A stretch of DNA of 64,000 bases from assembly GCF_003208655.1 (NCBI RefSeq), contig NZ_QKLU01000005.1, positions 30,889 through 94,888 on the forward strand. The letters are read 5' to 3'. Within the stretch, counting starts at the first letter, position 1. Each line of letters begins with the position of its first letter. This DNA is from Pedobacter nutrimenti (GTDB lineage Bacteria; Bacteroidota; Bacteroidia; Sphingobacteriales; Sphingobacteriaceae). Below the pieces are notes generated by a model. That model had not been told where the DNA came from. It saw nothing but the letters and a program-made list of their open reading frames with translations, and searched no databases. A program made the position numbers and the translations under genes. Shown here piece after piece: positions 17,351 through 26,517 of the stretch.

Positions 17351-17575
17351 CAATTTCAGATTGGTTTAAAAAACTTATTCTAAGAAACTGTTTAAAAGAA
17401 AAGGTAAAAGTTTTGTAAGAACCATGCCCTTATTGTGAAGATCCGGCAGAAGAATACATCCTCAAACTTTGCATTTGTCGCTTTTTATATAAAGCATCTG
17501 CAGTCCGTTATTGTTTTGTATGAAAAAATAGCAATTTAACTGGCCATGATCTGTTTAAAGCGCCTTTAAAATTTG

Positions 17576-17583
17576 TAAGTTTG
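17576..17583 (+). promoter_or_regulatory. -7 promoter element of the lolD-like operon
   Basis: TAAGTTTG is an exact TAnnTTTG. The expected start, five to six bases on, coincides with the ATG at 17589, so the transcript should be leaderless. Confidence 0.55.
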
Positions 17584-17588
17584 CATTT

Positions 17589-18239
17589 ATGCTGAAAGCT
17601 ACAGGTATAAAAAAGTCTTATGGAAAACTCCCTATCCTTAAGGGGGTCGATTTTGAAGTGAATAAAGGTGAAATTGTAAGTATCATTGGAGCTTCAGGTG
17701 CAGGAAAAAGTACTTTATTACATATACTTGGAACATTGGATACGGCAGATAGCGGTGTTGTAGAATTAAAAGGTGCCAAAATTACGCAGCTTTCCGGGGA
17801 ACTCCTTAGTATCTTCAGGAACGAAAATATTGGGTTTGTCTTCCAGTTCCATCATCTGCTTCCTGAATTTACGGCGCTGGAAAATGTTTGTATCCCGGCC
17901 TTCATTGCAAAAAAAAATAAAAAAGAAGCAGAGGCTAAGGCCCTTGAATTATTAGATCTTTTAGGGCTAAAGGACCGTGCGGGCCATAAACCAAACCAAT
18001 TGTCTGGTGGAGAACAGCAAAGGGTTGCCGTGGCCAGGGCATTGATCAATGACCCGGCAATTATTTTAGCCGATGAACCTTCCGGTAACCTCGATTCCGC
18101 AAATGCAGATCTGTTGCACCAGTTTTTTATTACCCTAAGGGACAACTTTCAGCAAACTTTTGTTATTGTTACCCATAACGAAGACCTGGCCAAAATCAGT
18201 GACCGGGTGGTTACCATGAAAGATGGATTAATTATTTAA
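17589..18239 (+). CDS. LolD/MacB-type ABC transporter ATP-binding protein
   Basis: The 216-residue ATPase has Walker [10 protein letters not shown] near residue 39, the Q-loop region, signature LSGGEQQR, Walker B IILADEP and the switch histidine in THNED. Sequence and size fit the LolCDE/MacB/FtsE group; the N-terminal part and [17 protein letters not shown] segment look LolD-like. LolD drives release of lipoproteins from the inner membrane. No permease gene is adjacent, so the partner must be elsewhere. Two small genes follow with 5-base and 1-base spacing, so this is a three-gene operon. Confidence 0.85.
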   Translation: MLKATGIKKSYGKLPILKGVDFEVNKGEIVSIIGASGAGKSTLLHILGTLDTADSGVVELKGAKITQLSGELLSIFRNENIGFVFQFHHLLPEFTALENVCIPAFIAKKNKKEAEAKALELLDLLGLKDRAGHKPNQLSGGEQQRVAVARALINDPAIILADEPSGNLDSANADLLHQFFITLRDNFQQTFVIVTHNEDLAKISDRVVTMKDGLII

Positions 18240-18244
18240 ATATA

Positions 18245-18748
18245 TTGAAAGTACTGATCACCGGAGGCAAGTCCTCCATTTCCTATAAAATTTTAAAAGC
18301 CTTTGAAAATCAGGAAGTCTTACTGGCCGATTATGGTGATGTGCCGGCATTTTCTGCGGGTAATTATCAGCTGATTGCACTGGGGGCACGGAATGACGAG
18401 ACTACTGCACATCATTTACTGAATGCTTGTCTGGATCATGGCGCAGAACAGCTTTTACCCCTGCATGAATTTGAAATATCAGCAGTAACAAAATCGGCAC
18501 TGCTGTTTGAAGAGTTTGGCATACATGTTTTATTGCCCGAATTGACAGACTTGCCCAAGTATTTTTATCCTCAGCAGGAGGTTGCCAGGGGAAAAGAATG
18601 GGCCGTTTTTCAGAAGGGGGAACTGATTTTTGCCACCTCGGCTGAACCTGAAATTCGCGCAACCGGGAAATCCAAACAATTAAATGGGGTATTTTATATA
18701 GGGTTGGGAATACAAGACCCAACTGCTGTGCTTTTTACGATCGCATAA
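18245..18748 (+). CDS. Hypothetical protein resembling a PreATP-grasp/Rossmann domain
   Basis: The 167-residue protein starts at TTG, five bases after the ATPase gene; no in-frame ATG gives the full strand MKVLITGG. The N-terminal glycine motif (LITGGKSS), the following acidic strand end (LADYG) and LLPLHEFEI resemble the N-terminal domain of ATP-grasp ligases. The ATP-grasp domain itself is absent, so it is a stand-alone domain or a shortened relative. Its stop overlaps the next ATG by one base. I do not recognise the function. Confidence 0.7.
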   Translation: MKVLITGGKSSISYKILKAFENQEVLLADYGDVPAFSAGNYQLIALGARNDETTAHHLLNACLDHGAEQLLPLHEFEISAVTKSALLFEEFGIHVLLPELTDLPKYFYPQQEVARGKEWAVFQKGELIFATSAEPEIRATGKSKQLNGVFYIGLGIQDPTAVLFTIA

Positions 18749-19362
18749 TGGAATTAAAAAAATATATTGAAACCTACGATGCCTTTGTTTTCGATCTGGA
18801 CAATGTGATTTATCCGGAAAAGGATTTTTTTCTTCAGGTTTATTATTTGTTCGCACAATTTATTGAATACGGGGAGCAGCAGGAAGCAGGACCGATTTTA
18901 AGTTTTATGCAAAATACTTACCAGCAGCAGGGGCCTGATGGTATTTTTGAAAAGACAGCAGCGCAATTTGGCATACCTGAAAAATACAAACTTAATTTTG
19001 ATCTGCTGCACAGGAACATCAGGTTGCCCCTCAAATTGTTGTTGTTTGAAGAAGTCCTGAGTTTCCTTCAGGCTATTGTTGTGGAAAGAAAGCCTTTGTT
19101 TTTATTGGTTTCAGGACATCCTGAAAGCCAGCTGAATAAAATCAAACAAACCGATTGGAAAGGTCTTGAACCTCATCTGCAGCTTTATTTTTCTGAAGAA
19201 TTAAGTACCAAAGAAGGAGATAAGGGCCTGGACCATTTGATTGAAACCCATCAACTTAAAGGCAAAAAGATCTTGGTGGTGGAAAAAAATTGGAGTAAGG
19301 ATTATTATGTTTTCAATACCGATATAGATTTTTTGCAAGTTGAAAGACTATTTGTATCTTAA
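18748..19362 (+). CDS. HAD-superfamily hydrolase-like protein
   Basis: The 204-residue protein has the HAD motif I FDLDN (about residues 14-18) with both aspartates, a helical cap and motif II in LLVSGHP. The usual GDxxxD of motif IV is replaced by VVEKNWSKD, so metal binding may rely on other residues or be weakened. The cap resembles pyrimidine 5'-nucleotidase-type HADs, where motif I often ends in N. It is the third gene of the LolD-like operon and its start overlaps the previous stop. Substrate unknown. Confidence 0.75.
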   Translation: MELKKYIETYDAFVFDLDNVIYPEKDFFLQVYYLFAQFIEYGEQQEAGPILSFMQNTYQQQGPDGIFEKTAAQFGIPEKYKLNFDLLHRNIRLPLKLLLFEEVLSFLQAIVVERKPLFLLVSGHPESQLNKIKQTDWKGLEPHLQLYFSEELSTKEGDKGLDHLIETHQLKGKKILVVEKNWSKDYYVFNTDIDFLQVERLFVS

Positions 19363-19458
19363 TTACGTAATTAACTTAATTCAGAAATCCCCGTCCATCT
19401 GCCAATGGCTGGTTAATGAATATTAAAACCCCCATTAGAACCTAAATTTATTGTACAG

Positions 19459-21117
19459 ATGAAACTATTCCTACTAAAGAAACAAATGGGCTGGTACCTG
19501 CTGTTTGTTCTTGCGATTACAGCCGGATCCTGCAAAAAAAACAATGTAGAAGCCCCGGCACCTGGTGGCGGAGGGGGAGGTACTACTACACCGCCCGTTG
19601 CTGGTACCAGGATGCAGCTGACCCTGGACTCTTTATTTTTATATGCAAAAGATATTTATTATTGGAATGATGCCCTGCCAAGCTATGATGTCTTTAACCC
19701 CAGAGGTTATTCCTCCTCTTCTGTGAACCTGACAAATTACAATAGTGAGCTTTTTGCCATTTCGCAGCTGAAAATCAATCCGGCCACAGGCAAGCCTTAT
19801 GAATACCGGACAAGCAACCCCAGCGTTCCTAAATATTCAAGGATCGAAGACAATACGCTTTCTAATGCACAGCAATCCAGCGCAGATGCCTCTGTAGGAA
19901 CGGATAACATTGGCTATGATATGGGATTTTTATTTTTCCAGGGTTATGGACCAAGTGACAACAATTATGTATTGTATGTTGGAGGCGTTTATGCCAATTC
20001 TCCGGCAGCCAATGCAGGCATTACAAGGGGCACCATCATCAGCAAAATTAACGGAGCGAGTATCGGAACTGATTTTGCCAATGAAAGTGTGGTGATGAAC
20101 AACATTACCAGTAATAAACTGACTACAGCCACTTTTTCAGGGACCAGGACCGATGGAACAAAATTTGATAATTTATCCTTAAGCGTTACCAAATATACCA
20201 GTACACCAATTTACAAATCGGCCGTAGTGAACCAGGGTGGAAAAAAGATCGGTTATCTGGCCTATGCCCGTTTCTCTACTTTGAGCAATCCGGATTCAAG
20301 AAACCCTTCCGATGTAAGCCTGGATCCGATCTTTGCCAATTTTGCCTCAAACGGAATTACAGACCTGGTGGTAGACTTAAGGTATAACGGAGGAGGCTCT
20401 GTTCAAACTGCTGAATACCTGATGAACCTGATTATCCCTTCTTCCGCCTCAGGGGTATTGTATAAGGAGTACTATAATCCGACCATGCAGGCCGGCAATG
20501 CCAAAATACTGGTTAATCAGCCTTTAACCGATGGGGCCGGAAAAATTATCTATTCTAATGGAAGAATGTTGACCTATGCGGATGTGAATTATTCGGAAGC
20601 GGGAAATACCTATAACATTAGCAAAAAAGGCTCCCTGACCGGTATACAGAACCTGATATTTATCGTGTCTGGCAATACCGCTTCTGCAAGCGAACTGGTG
20701 ATCAATTGTTTAAAACCATATGTGAATAACGTTAAGCTGATCGGGACAACCACTTATGGAAAGCCGGTAGGGTTTTTCCCAATTGTACTTGAAAACCGTT
20801 ATACGGTTTATATGCCAAATTTTGAAACCAAAAACTCCAGGGGAGAAGGAGGTTATTATGCTGGTTTCACGCCGGATTTTCCAGCTGGTACTGGCTTGTA
20901 TGATGACTCCACCCATGATTTTGGTGATGTTAATGAAAGTTATTTTAAAAAGGCGTTGAGCATTCTGTCTCCGGCTCCGGCAACGGTAAGCAGCTTGTCT
21001 TCTACAGTAACCATTAACAATAGGGCAATGAGTACCGAAACTTTAAAACAAATGCCAAGTAATGGGGTGAACACCAAGTTTAACGGCATGGTGGAAACCC
21101 GCCACAGACTAAAATAA
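19459..21117 (+). CDS. S41 family peptidase, lipoprotein
   Basis: The 552-residue protein has a signal peptide ending in a lipobox with Cys25 (TAGSC), a Gly-rich linker, an N-terminal helical region, a PDZ domain (about 170-235) and a C-terminal S41 protease domain. The catalytic serine lies in NTASASEL and the lysine in TYGKPVG, matching the Ser-Lys dyad of tail-specific proteases. It should sit on the outer membrane or periplasmic face. It is a single-gene unit ended by a GC-rich terminator. Confidence 0.9.
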   Translation: MKLFLLKKQMGWYLLFVLAITAGSCKKNNVEAPAPGGGGGGTTTPPVAGTRMQLTLDSLFLYAKDIYYWNDALPSYDVFNPRGYSSSSVNLTNYNSELFAISQLKINPATGKPYEYRTSNPSVPKYSRIEDNTLSNAQQSSADASVGTDNIGYDMGFLFFQGYGPSDNNYVLYVGGVYANSPAANAGITRGTIISKINGASIGTDFANESVVMNNITSNKLTTATFSGTRTDGTKFDNLSLSVTKYTSTPIYKSAVVNQGGKKIGYLAYARFSTLSNPDSRNPSDVSLDPIFANFASNGITDLVVDLRYNGGGSVQTAEYLMNLIIPSSASGVLYKEYYNPTMQAGNAKILVNQPLTDGAGKIIYSNGRMLTYADVNYSEAGNTYNISKKGSLTGIQNLIFIVSGNTASASELVINCLKPYVNNVKLIGTTTYGKPVGFFPIVLENRYTVYMPNFETKNSRGEGGYYAGFTPDFPAGTGLYDDSTHDFGDVNESYFKKALSILSPAPATVSSLSSTVTINNRAMSTETLKQMPSNGVNTKFNGMVETRHRLK

Positions 21118-21124
21118 AAGAAAT

Positions 21125-21156
21125 AAAAAAGGCGGCTTTTAAAGCCGCCTTTTTTA
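21125..21156. terminator. Bidirectional intrinsic terminator
   Basis: GGCGGCTTT and AAAGCCGCC form the arms, with A6 before and T6 after. It serves the S41 gene and the convergent M28 gene. Confidence 0.9.
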
Positions 21157-22095
21157 TTTCTTCATGATCACCTTTTCCCTGAAAATGGCATTGACATCTT
21201 TTTTCTTATCTATATGGTCCACCACTTCAAGAATGGCATTGGCTGCGCTGATAAAGAAGGTTTTATTGATGTTTTGAAATTTGTCTGTTGATTTGTGGTA
21301 ATCATTATGATCTTCCACCCCAAAATAAAGAAAAGGAATGTTTACGGCATTAAATGCCCCCTGATCACTTTGATTGGTCCAGTCATCACTACTGATCTTT
21401 GGATTGTCATGGCCAAATAGAATTTTTAGTTCAGGATTGGTGTAGATCACATAGTTTCTCAGTTCAGGATGTTTAAAAGTACCGGCAGCATAAAGAATAT
21501 TCTGGTCGTTGTGACTGATCATATCCAGGTTAATGTTCAGAAAAATAGAGGACAATTTAACCGGTGGACCGGCGACAAAAGCCCGTGAACCCTTCCATTC
21601 CTGTTCCCCGGCATCAAAGGCAGCAAAAATTAAGGTGTTGTTTGGCTTTGATTTGGCATAATAAGCCGCTATTTTTAACAAGCCGGCCACACCTGAAGCA
21701 TTGTCATCGGCTCCGTTGTAAATTTCGTTGTTGATGATTCCTAAATGATCATAATGTGCAGAAATAACAATGGCTTCATCGGTTTTTCCCTGTATATAAC
21801 CAATTACATTTTTACCGGTCAGTGCATTTCCACTGTTGTCTTTAAAGTTGAAAGACTGCTCATATTTTGGAAATGAGGAAAAAGGCAAAACACCAATAGA
21901 CTTAAAGCGTTTTTCTATATAATTTCTTGCTTTTTCTGATCCTTTAGTCCCTGTCTTTCGGCCTTCAAAAGCGTCTGATGAAAGTACTTCAACATCCTTG
22001 AACAGCTGCTTTTCGTAGCTTTGATTTTTGTTGAAATTTTTAACACACCTGCAGCTCAGCAGCAAGGCCAGAGGAAGTAAAAAATAAATTTTCAT
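21154..22095 (-). CDS. M28 family metallopeptidase, lipoprotein
   Basis: The 313-residue protein has a short signal peptide with a lipobox at Cys15 (LLLSC). The M28 zinc ligands are visible: SAHYDHLG, NGADDNASG, the catalytic DAGEQEW, an Asp in NLDMISH and the C-terminal VEDHNDYHKSTD. Such aminopeptidases release N-terminal residues from peptides outside the cytoplasm. It stands alone on the minus strand, and neighbours suggest general peptide scavenging. Confidence 0.9.
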   Translation of the reverse strand: MKIYFLLPLALLLSCRCVKNFNKNQSYEKQLFKDVEVLSSDAFEGRKTGTKGSEKARNYIEKRFKSIGVLPFSSFPKYEQSFNFKDNSGNALTGKNVIGYIQGKTDEAIVISAHYDHLGIINNEIYNGADDNASGVAGLLKIAAYYAKSKPNNTLIFAAFDAGEQEWKGSRAFVAGPPVKLSSIFLNINLDMISHNDQNILYAAGTFKHPELRNYVIYTNPELKILFGHDNPKISSDDWTNQSDQGAFNAVNIPFLYFGVEDHNDYHKSTDKFQNINKTFFISAANAILEVVDHIDKKKDVNAIFREKVIMKK

Positions 22096-22263
22096 GACGG
22101 GGAAGGTTAGTTAATACAGCTTATCAAGGTTTTATGACAATTTGATGATCTAATATATCATTATTTTATGACTACTCCACATGGTTTTGTAAAAACTTAA
22201 CGTAAGGAATAATGTTGTAGGAATTATATTATAATTTGTGCTTAAATATAAAAATCGCTTAAT

Positions 22264-23247
22264 ATGGAATACAGACGTTTAGGTAAATCGGGTTTACAGG
22301 TGAGTGCCTTATCTTTAGGGAGCTGGCTGACTTTTGGTCAGCAAATCAGTGATTCGGTCGCTGATGAATTAATGGGAATTGCTTATGATGCAGGGGTAAA
22401 TTTCTTTGACAATGCAGAAGGTTATGCTGCAGGTAAGTCGGAGGAGGTGATGGGTAAGAGCATCAAAAAACATAAATGGGAGCGCGAATCTTTTGTGGTG
22501 TCCAGTAAAGTTTTTTTTGGTACAGAACATAAAGGCCCAAACCGGGTGGGTTTGTCCAGAAAACATGTCATTGAGGCGTGTAACGGGGCGCTTAAAAGAC
22601 TTCAGGTAGATTATTTAGATCTTTACTTTTGCCATCGGCCGGATAAAAATACACCTATAGAAGAAACTGTCTGGGCAATGAATACCTTATTGCAACAGGG
22701 TAAAATTTTGTATTGGGGTACGTCCGAATGGAGTGCGGCCGAACTGATGGAAGCCATTGTTGTCGCAAAGCAGTACAACCTGATCGGACCAACCATGGAG
22801 CAGCCGCAATACAATCTGATTGAACGCTATAAAATGGAAAAAGAATACCTGCTGCTGTTTAAGGAGTATGGTTTAGGGACGACCATCTGGTCGCCTTTGG
22901 CCTCGGGCTTACTTTCAGGAAAATACACCTCTGGAAAAGTCAAAGATACCCGTTTGGACCTCAAAGGTATGGAATGGTTAAAGGATGCCGTCCTGAATGA
23001 GGAAAAACTGGAAAAAGCAAGGAAGTTACAATCTCTTGCCGATGAGCTGAATGTACCCCTGGCCAAACTTTCCCTGGCCTGGTGTCTTAAAAACCCAAAT
23101 GTTAGTACCGTCATTTTAGGGGCTTCAAAAACCCAGCAGCTGAAAGAAAATTTAACCACGCTCGAAGTTGTTCCTTTGCTGAGCACAGAAGTAATGGAAA
23201 AGATAGAGGATATTGTAAAAACCAAACCGGTGTTGCCTCAATTTTAA
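22264..23247 (+). CDS. Aldo/keto reductase, potassium-channel beta-subunit-like group
   Basis: The 327-residue TIM-barrel protein has the AKR tetrad: Asp and Tyr in FDNAEGYAAG, Lys in SSKVFF and His in YFCHRPD. The N-terminus MEYRRLGKSGLQVS and the C-terminal STVILGASK NADPH segment match the KCNAB/YghZ group. It should reduce aldehydes or ketones with NADPH; substrate unknown. It is a single-gene unit with its own terminator. Confidence 0.92.
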   Translation: MEYRRLGKSGLQVSALSLGSWLTFGQQISDSVADELMGIAYDAGVNFFDNAEGYAAGKSEEVMGKSIKKHKWERESFVVSSKVFFGTEHKGPNRVGLSRKHVIEACNGALKRLQVDYLDLYFCHRPDKNTPIEETVWAMNTLLQQGKILYWGTSEWSAAELMEAIVVAKQYNLIGPTMEQPQYNLIERYKMEKEYLLLFKEYGLGTTIWSPLASGLLSGKYTSGKVKDTRLDLKGMEWLKDAVLNEEKLEKARKLQSLADELNVPLAKLSLAWCLKNPNVSTVILGASKTQQLKENLTTLEVVPLLSTEVMEKIEDIVKTKPVLPQF

Positions 23248-23260
23248 TCTTTGTTCCATA

Positions 23261-23297
23261 AAAAAAAGGGTTCTTTATCGAAGAACCCTTTTTTATT
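23261..23297. terminator. Bidirectional intrinsic terminator
   Basis: AAAGGGTTCTT and AAGAACCCTT pair around TATCG, with A and T runs on both sides; shared by the aldo/keto reductase and the convergent gap gene. Confidence 0.92.
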
Positions 23298-23313
23298 TTT
23301 AGCGCATGAGCGC

Positions 23314-24762
23314 TTAATAATAAGTTAGCCTTACCACACCGGCCAGTTTTTTGGCCAGACGGATCACTTGGCGCGTATAACCATATTCATTGTCGTACCA
23401 GGCATACAGCACTACCGATTTATTGTCTTTTGCAATAATGGTGGCCGGACCATCTACAATAGATGCATGGCTGTTGCCGATCAGGTCGGTACTAACCAGT
23501 TCGTTGGAGATGGAGTATTCAATCTGCTCGGAAAGGTCACCAAATAAAGAAGCCTGTTTAAGGATGTCCTTTACCTCGTCGAGTGAAGTCATTTTGTTCA
23601 GGGAGAGGTTCAAAATGGCCAGGGAAACATTTGGCGTCGGTACACGAACCGCGTTTCCGGTTAATTTTCCGCCCAGATGAGGGATTACCTTTGCTACGGC
23701 TTTATCTGCACCTGTTTCTGTGATCACCAGGTTCAGGGCCGCAGAACGTCCCCTTCTGTATTTTTTATGGTAATTGTCCAGCAGGTTCTGGTCATTGGTA
23801 TAAGAATGAACGGTTTCAATGTGTCCTTTTTCAATACCGAAAGCATCATCAATGATCTTTAAAACCGGAACAATAGCGTTGGTGGTGCAAGATGCATTGG
23901 ATAAAATATGTTCTGTATTAAAATCGATATCTGCATCGTTGATGCCGGTAACTACATTCGGAATGTCACCTTTGGCAGGCGCAGTCAATAAGACCTTACT
24001 GATGCCTTTGGCTTGTAAGTGTTTACTTAATCCCTCACGATCACGGTAAACACCGGTATTGTCAATCAGCAGGGCATCATGGATGTCATAAGCCGTATAA
24101 TCTACGTCTTCGGGCTGTTTGGCAACAATAAAATAAATGGTTTGTCCATTAATGATCAGGGCTTTGTTCTCAAAGTCTTCAATAATGGTTCCGTTAAAAG
24201 GGCCATGAATGGAGTCAGTCCTTAATAATTCTCCCCTTTTAATCAGTTCCTCATCACTACAGCTGCGGGTAACAATGGCCCTTAGGCGAAGTTGTTCCCC
24301 TTTTCCGGCCTGCAGGATCAGTTCTCTGGCGGCAATACGTCCAATTCTTCCAAAACCAAACAGAACAACATCTTTTGGGGTCAGGCTGATTTTGTCTTTG
24401 CCAATGTGTTTGCTCAGTTTGCTGATGATGAAATCACGGACCGAAGGGTAATTGTTATTGTCGTCCAGCCATTCTGAAGCCAGTCTTCCCAGGTCAATTC
24501 TGGAAGGGGCAATGCTGCAATTGGAAATGGCGATGGCCAGCTCCAGGGTTTCGTAGATACTGATGTCTTTTCCGCTGACCTCTTTGGCATATTGATGGTG
24601 TGCGAGGATCTCGCTGCTGCCGACATCAAATAAAGGTTTACGGAACAGGACCAGTTCAATGGATTTGTCAAACCATAATTGTCCGACAACCTTAATTAAT
24701 TCAATTGCTTTTTTTTCTTTTTCAATCCAGTTCTGAAACTCTGATTGGTACTTTTTTAGCAT
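23314..24762 (-). CDS. gap: Glyceraldehyde-3-phosphate dehydrogenase, long form
   Basis: The 482-residue protein has a complete GAPDH from about residue 125 (VVLFGFGRIGRIAAREL) with the catalytic cysteine in ASCTTNAIVP, the histidine in HSYTNDQ and the AWYDNEYGY C-terminal segment. A 120-residue helical N-terminal extension makes it much longer than the usual 335 residues; long forms occur in Bacteroidota and Gammaproteobacteria and may favour one direction of glycolysis/gluconeogenesis. Fructose-bisphosphatase is also in this window. The promoter abuts the terminator of the upstream rpoD gene. Confidence 0.93.
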   Translation of the reverse strand: MLKKYQSEFQNWIEKEKKAIELIKVVGQLWFDKSIELVLFRKPLFDVGSSEILAHHQYAKEVSGKDISIYETLELAIAISNCSIAPSRIDLGRLASEWLDDNNNYPSVRDFIISKLSKHIGKDKISLTPKDVVLFGFGRIGRIAARELILQAGKGEQLRLRAIVTRSCSDEELIKRGELLRTDSIHGPFNGTIIEDFENKALIINGQTIYFIVAKQPEDVDYTAYDIHDALLIDNTGVYRDREGLSKHLQAKGISKVLLTAPAKGDIPNVVTGINDADIDFNTEHILSNASCTTNAIVPVLKIIDDAFGIEKGHIETVHSYTNDQNLLDNYHKKYRRGRSAALNLVITETGADKAVAKVIPHLGGKLTGNAVRVPTPNVSLAILNLSLNKMTSLDEVKDILKQASLFGDLSEQIEYSISNELVSTDLIGNSHASIVDGPATIIAKDNKSVVLYAWYDNEYGYTRQVIRLAKKLAGVVRLTYY

Positions 24763-24788
24763 TTCTACAAATTTTGGTTAGAATGCCA

Positions 24789-24796
24789 CAAAAGTA
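24789..24796 (-). promoter_or_regulatory. -7 promoter element of gap
   Basis: TACTTTTG on the minus strand, exact TAnnTTTG, giving a leader of about 21 bases. It touches the rpoD terminator. Confidence 0.5.
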
Positions 24797-24826
24797 AAAA
24801 AGATTGGGTGAGTACCCAATCTTTTT
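24796..24826 (-). terminator. Intrinsic terminator of rpoD
   Basis: AAGATTGGGT and ACCCAATCTT pair around GAGT with A and T runs on both sides. Confidence 0.88.
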
Positions 24827-24871
24827 TATGTATAAATATCACCTTATGAAAAGGTTATGTTCCGTAAGTGT

Positions 24872-25732
24872 TTATCCCAGGTAAGACTTCAAAATTTTAC
24901 TTCTTGAAGTGTGGCGCAGGCGTTGTAATGCTTTGTCTTTAATTTGACGTACACGCTCTCTGGTCAGGTTAAACTTCTCGCCGATCTCTTCAAGTGATAG
25001 GGGATGGTTTGTGCTTAATCCAAAAAACAGCACAATGATTTCCCGTTCGCGTTCAGTCAGGGTAGACAGGGAACGTTTGATCTCCTCAGATAGGGATTCA
25101 TTGATTAAGCTGCTGTCTGTATTGGGTTCATGATTTTCCAGTACATCAAGTAATGTATTTTCTTCACCCTGTACAAATGGTGCATCCATGGATACGTGAC
25201 GTCCTGAATTGCTTAGGGTGTCTGAAATTTTATCCACAGTAGTTTCCAGGATATCTGCCAGTTCTTCCGGAGAAGGCTCGCGTTCATATTCCTGTTCCAG
25301 TTTAGAAAAGGCCTTACTGATTTTGCTCAGGGAACCTACCTGATTTAAAGGCAAACGCACAATACGGCTTTGCTCGGCAATAGCCTGTAAAATCGACTGG
25401 CGAATCCACCAAACCGCATAAGAAATAAATTTAAAACCTTTGGTTTCGTCAAAACGTTTAGCGGCTTTAATTAAACCCAGGTTACCTTCATTGATCAGGT
25501 CACCCAAGGTCAGGCCCTGGTTTTGGTATTGTTTTGCAACAGAAACAACGAAACGTAAATTGGTTTTGGTTAAGCGCTCAAGTGCAGCCTGATCTCCCTC
25601 CCGTATCTTTCTTGCTAGTATTACTTCTTCTTCGGCGGTTATTAAATCTACTTTACCAATTTCGTGCAGGTATTTGTCTAAGGATTGACTTTCACGATTG
25701 GTAATGGATTGCGTGATTTTGAGTTGTCTCAT
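24872..25732 (-). CDS. rpoD: Primary RNA polymerase sigma factor RpoD/SigA
   Basis: The 286-residue protein has a short region 1.2 ([16 protein letters not shown]), region 2 ([48 protein letters not shown]), region 3 and region 4 with the helix-turn-helix [20 protein letters not shown]. It lacks region 1.1 and the large non-conserved insert, the form found throughout Bacteroidota, whose sigma factor recognises the TAnnTTTG element seen many times in this window. Its own gene carries that element upstream. Confidence 0.96.
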   Translation of the reverse strand: MRQLKITQSITNRESQSLDKYLHEIGKVDLITAEEEVILARKIREGDQAALERLTKTNLRFVVSVAKQYQNQGLTLGDLINEGNLGLIKAAKRFDETKGFKFISYAVWWIRQSILQAIAEQSRIVRLPLNQVGSLSKISKAFSKLEQEYEREPSPEELADILETTVDKISDTLSNSGRHVSMDAPFVQGEENTLLDVLENHEPNTDSSLINESLSEEIKRSLSTLTEREREIIVLFFGLSTNHPLSLEEIGEKFNLTRERVRQIKDKALQRLRHTSRSKILKSYLG

Positions 25733-25768
25733 TTATGTGCTTTGGTACTCGTTATGTGTTTGAACGTG

Positions 25769-25776
25769 CAAAGGTA
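25769..25776 (-). promoter_or_regulatory. -7 promoter element of rpoD
   Basis: TACCTTTG on the minus strand, exact TAnnTTTG, predicted leader about 31 bases. Confidence 0.5.
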
Positions 25777-26109
25777 AGAATTTAAAGGTAATTATAAACA
25801 TAAAATCCTGAAAACGTTACACTTTACATGCTTTATTTGTATCATATCCTTATAACAAAAATTATTCCAAAATAGTTTTGTCAGTCGGGGTGTTTTTTTG
25901 TATTTTTTGTGCTTTAAGGATTGAAATTCAGTCGGTTATTTAGCTTTAAATAGGGCATCAGGGCGGTGTTTTTATTTTTAAAATTTATTTTGTTGCGAAG
26001 GATCGGCTTAAGGATGACAGTAGGAAGACAAGAACTGTCAAATCTTATTTTAGGATGACAGAAAAGGGCTGCTTTCACTAAAAATGAAAAAGCGAGCATG
26101 GGATTTTAT
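25777..26109. other. Gene-free stretch between rpoD and the DUF1508 gene
   Basis: I see no convincing gene. The left half is AT-rich with T-runs at 25890-25910. The right half has the ten-base direct repeat AGGATGACAG at 26011-26020 and 26052-26061. A 61-codon minus-strand frame here has no start signal or family features. Confidence 0.5.
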
Positions 26110-26439
26110 TCAACTCAGGTCCAAAATTTCCGCAGTTGGGGCATTTTTTTGCACAGAGTCAATACCATTGTCCCGGCTTGCGGCCGTTTCATACATTTCA
26201 CTGCTGCCAATGACCTGTCCGTTTGTTGCTTTTAAATTGAAGTAATGTTTTCCGTTTACAGCCGTTTTCCGGTCAAACTTGGAGTCGTCCTGCGCATTTT
26301 TGCGGACCGATTCCAGGCCGTTGATGCAATTGCTTTTTGTGGTGTAACCCTCACTGGTCAGAATGACCTGACCATTACCCGCTTTAAGATTAAACTGGAA
26401 TTCTCCGTTTTTTCGGGTTGTAATTTCAAATTTTCCCAT
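26110..26439 (-). CDS. YegP-type DUF1508 protein, two repeats
   Basis: The 109-residue protein consists of two tandem copies of the DUF1508 unit, each with the pattern FNLKAxNGQVI, SE(G/M)Y and a final S-V-(R/Q)-KNA (about 1-50 and 53-103). The E. coli relative YegP has the same two-unit size; the function is unknown. It begins 78 bases after the MBL hydrolase gene on the same strand. A C-terminal PTAEILDLS tail is extra. Confidence 0.9.
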   Translation of the reverse strand: MGKFEITTRKNGEFQFNLKAGNGQVILTSEGYTTKSNCINGLESVRKNAQDDSKFDRKTAVNGKHYFNLKATNGQVIGSSEMYETAASRDNGIDSVQKNAPTAEILDLS

Positions 26440-26517
26440 AGTGCAGATGATTTATTTATATGTAGGCTTAAACCTAAATTACAAAAACAATAACAAAGCA
26501 GAAAGAGGAATTGTTTT

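Noticed and set aside
25914..26099. 61-codon minus-strand frame between rpoD and the DUF1508 gene
   Set aside because: Composition is that of AT-rich non-coding DNA and there is no family resemblance.
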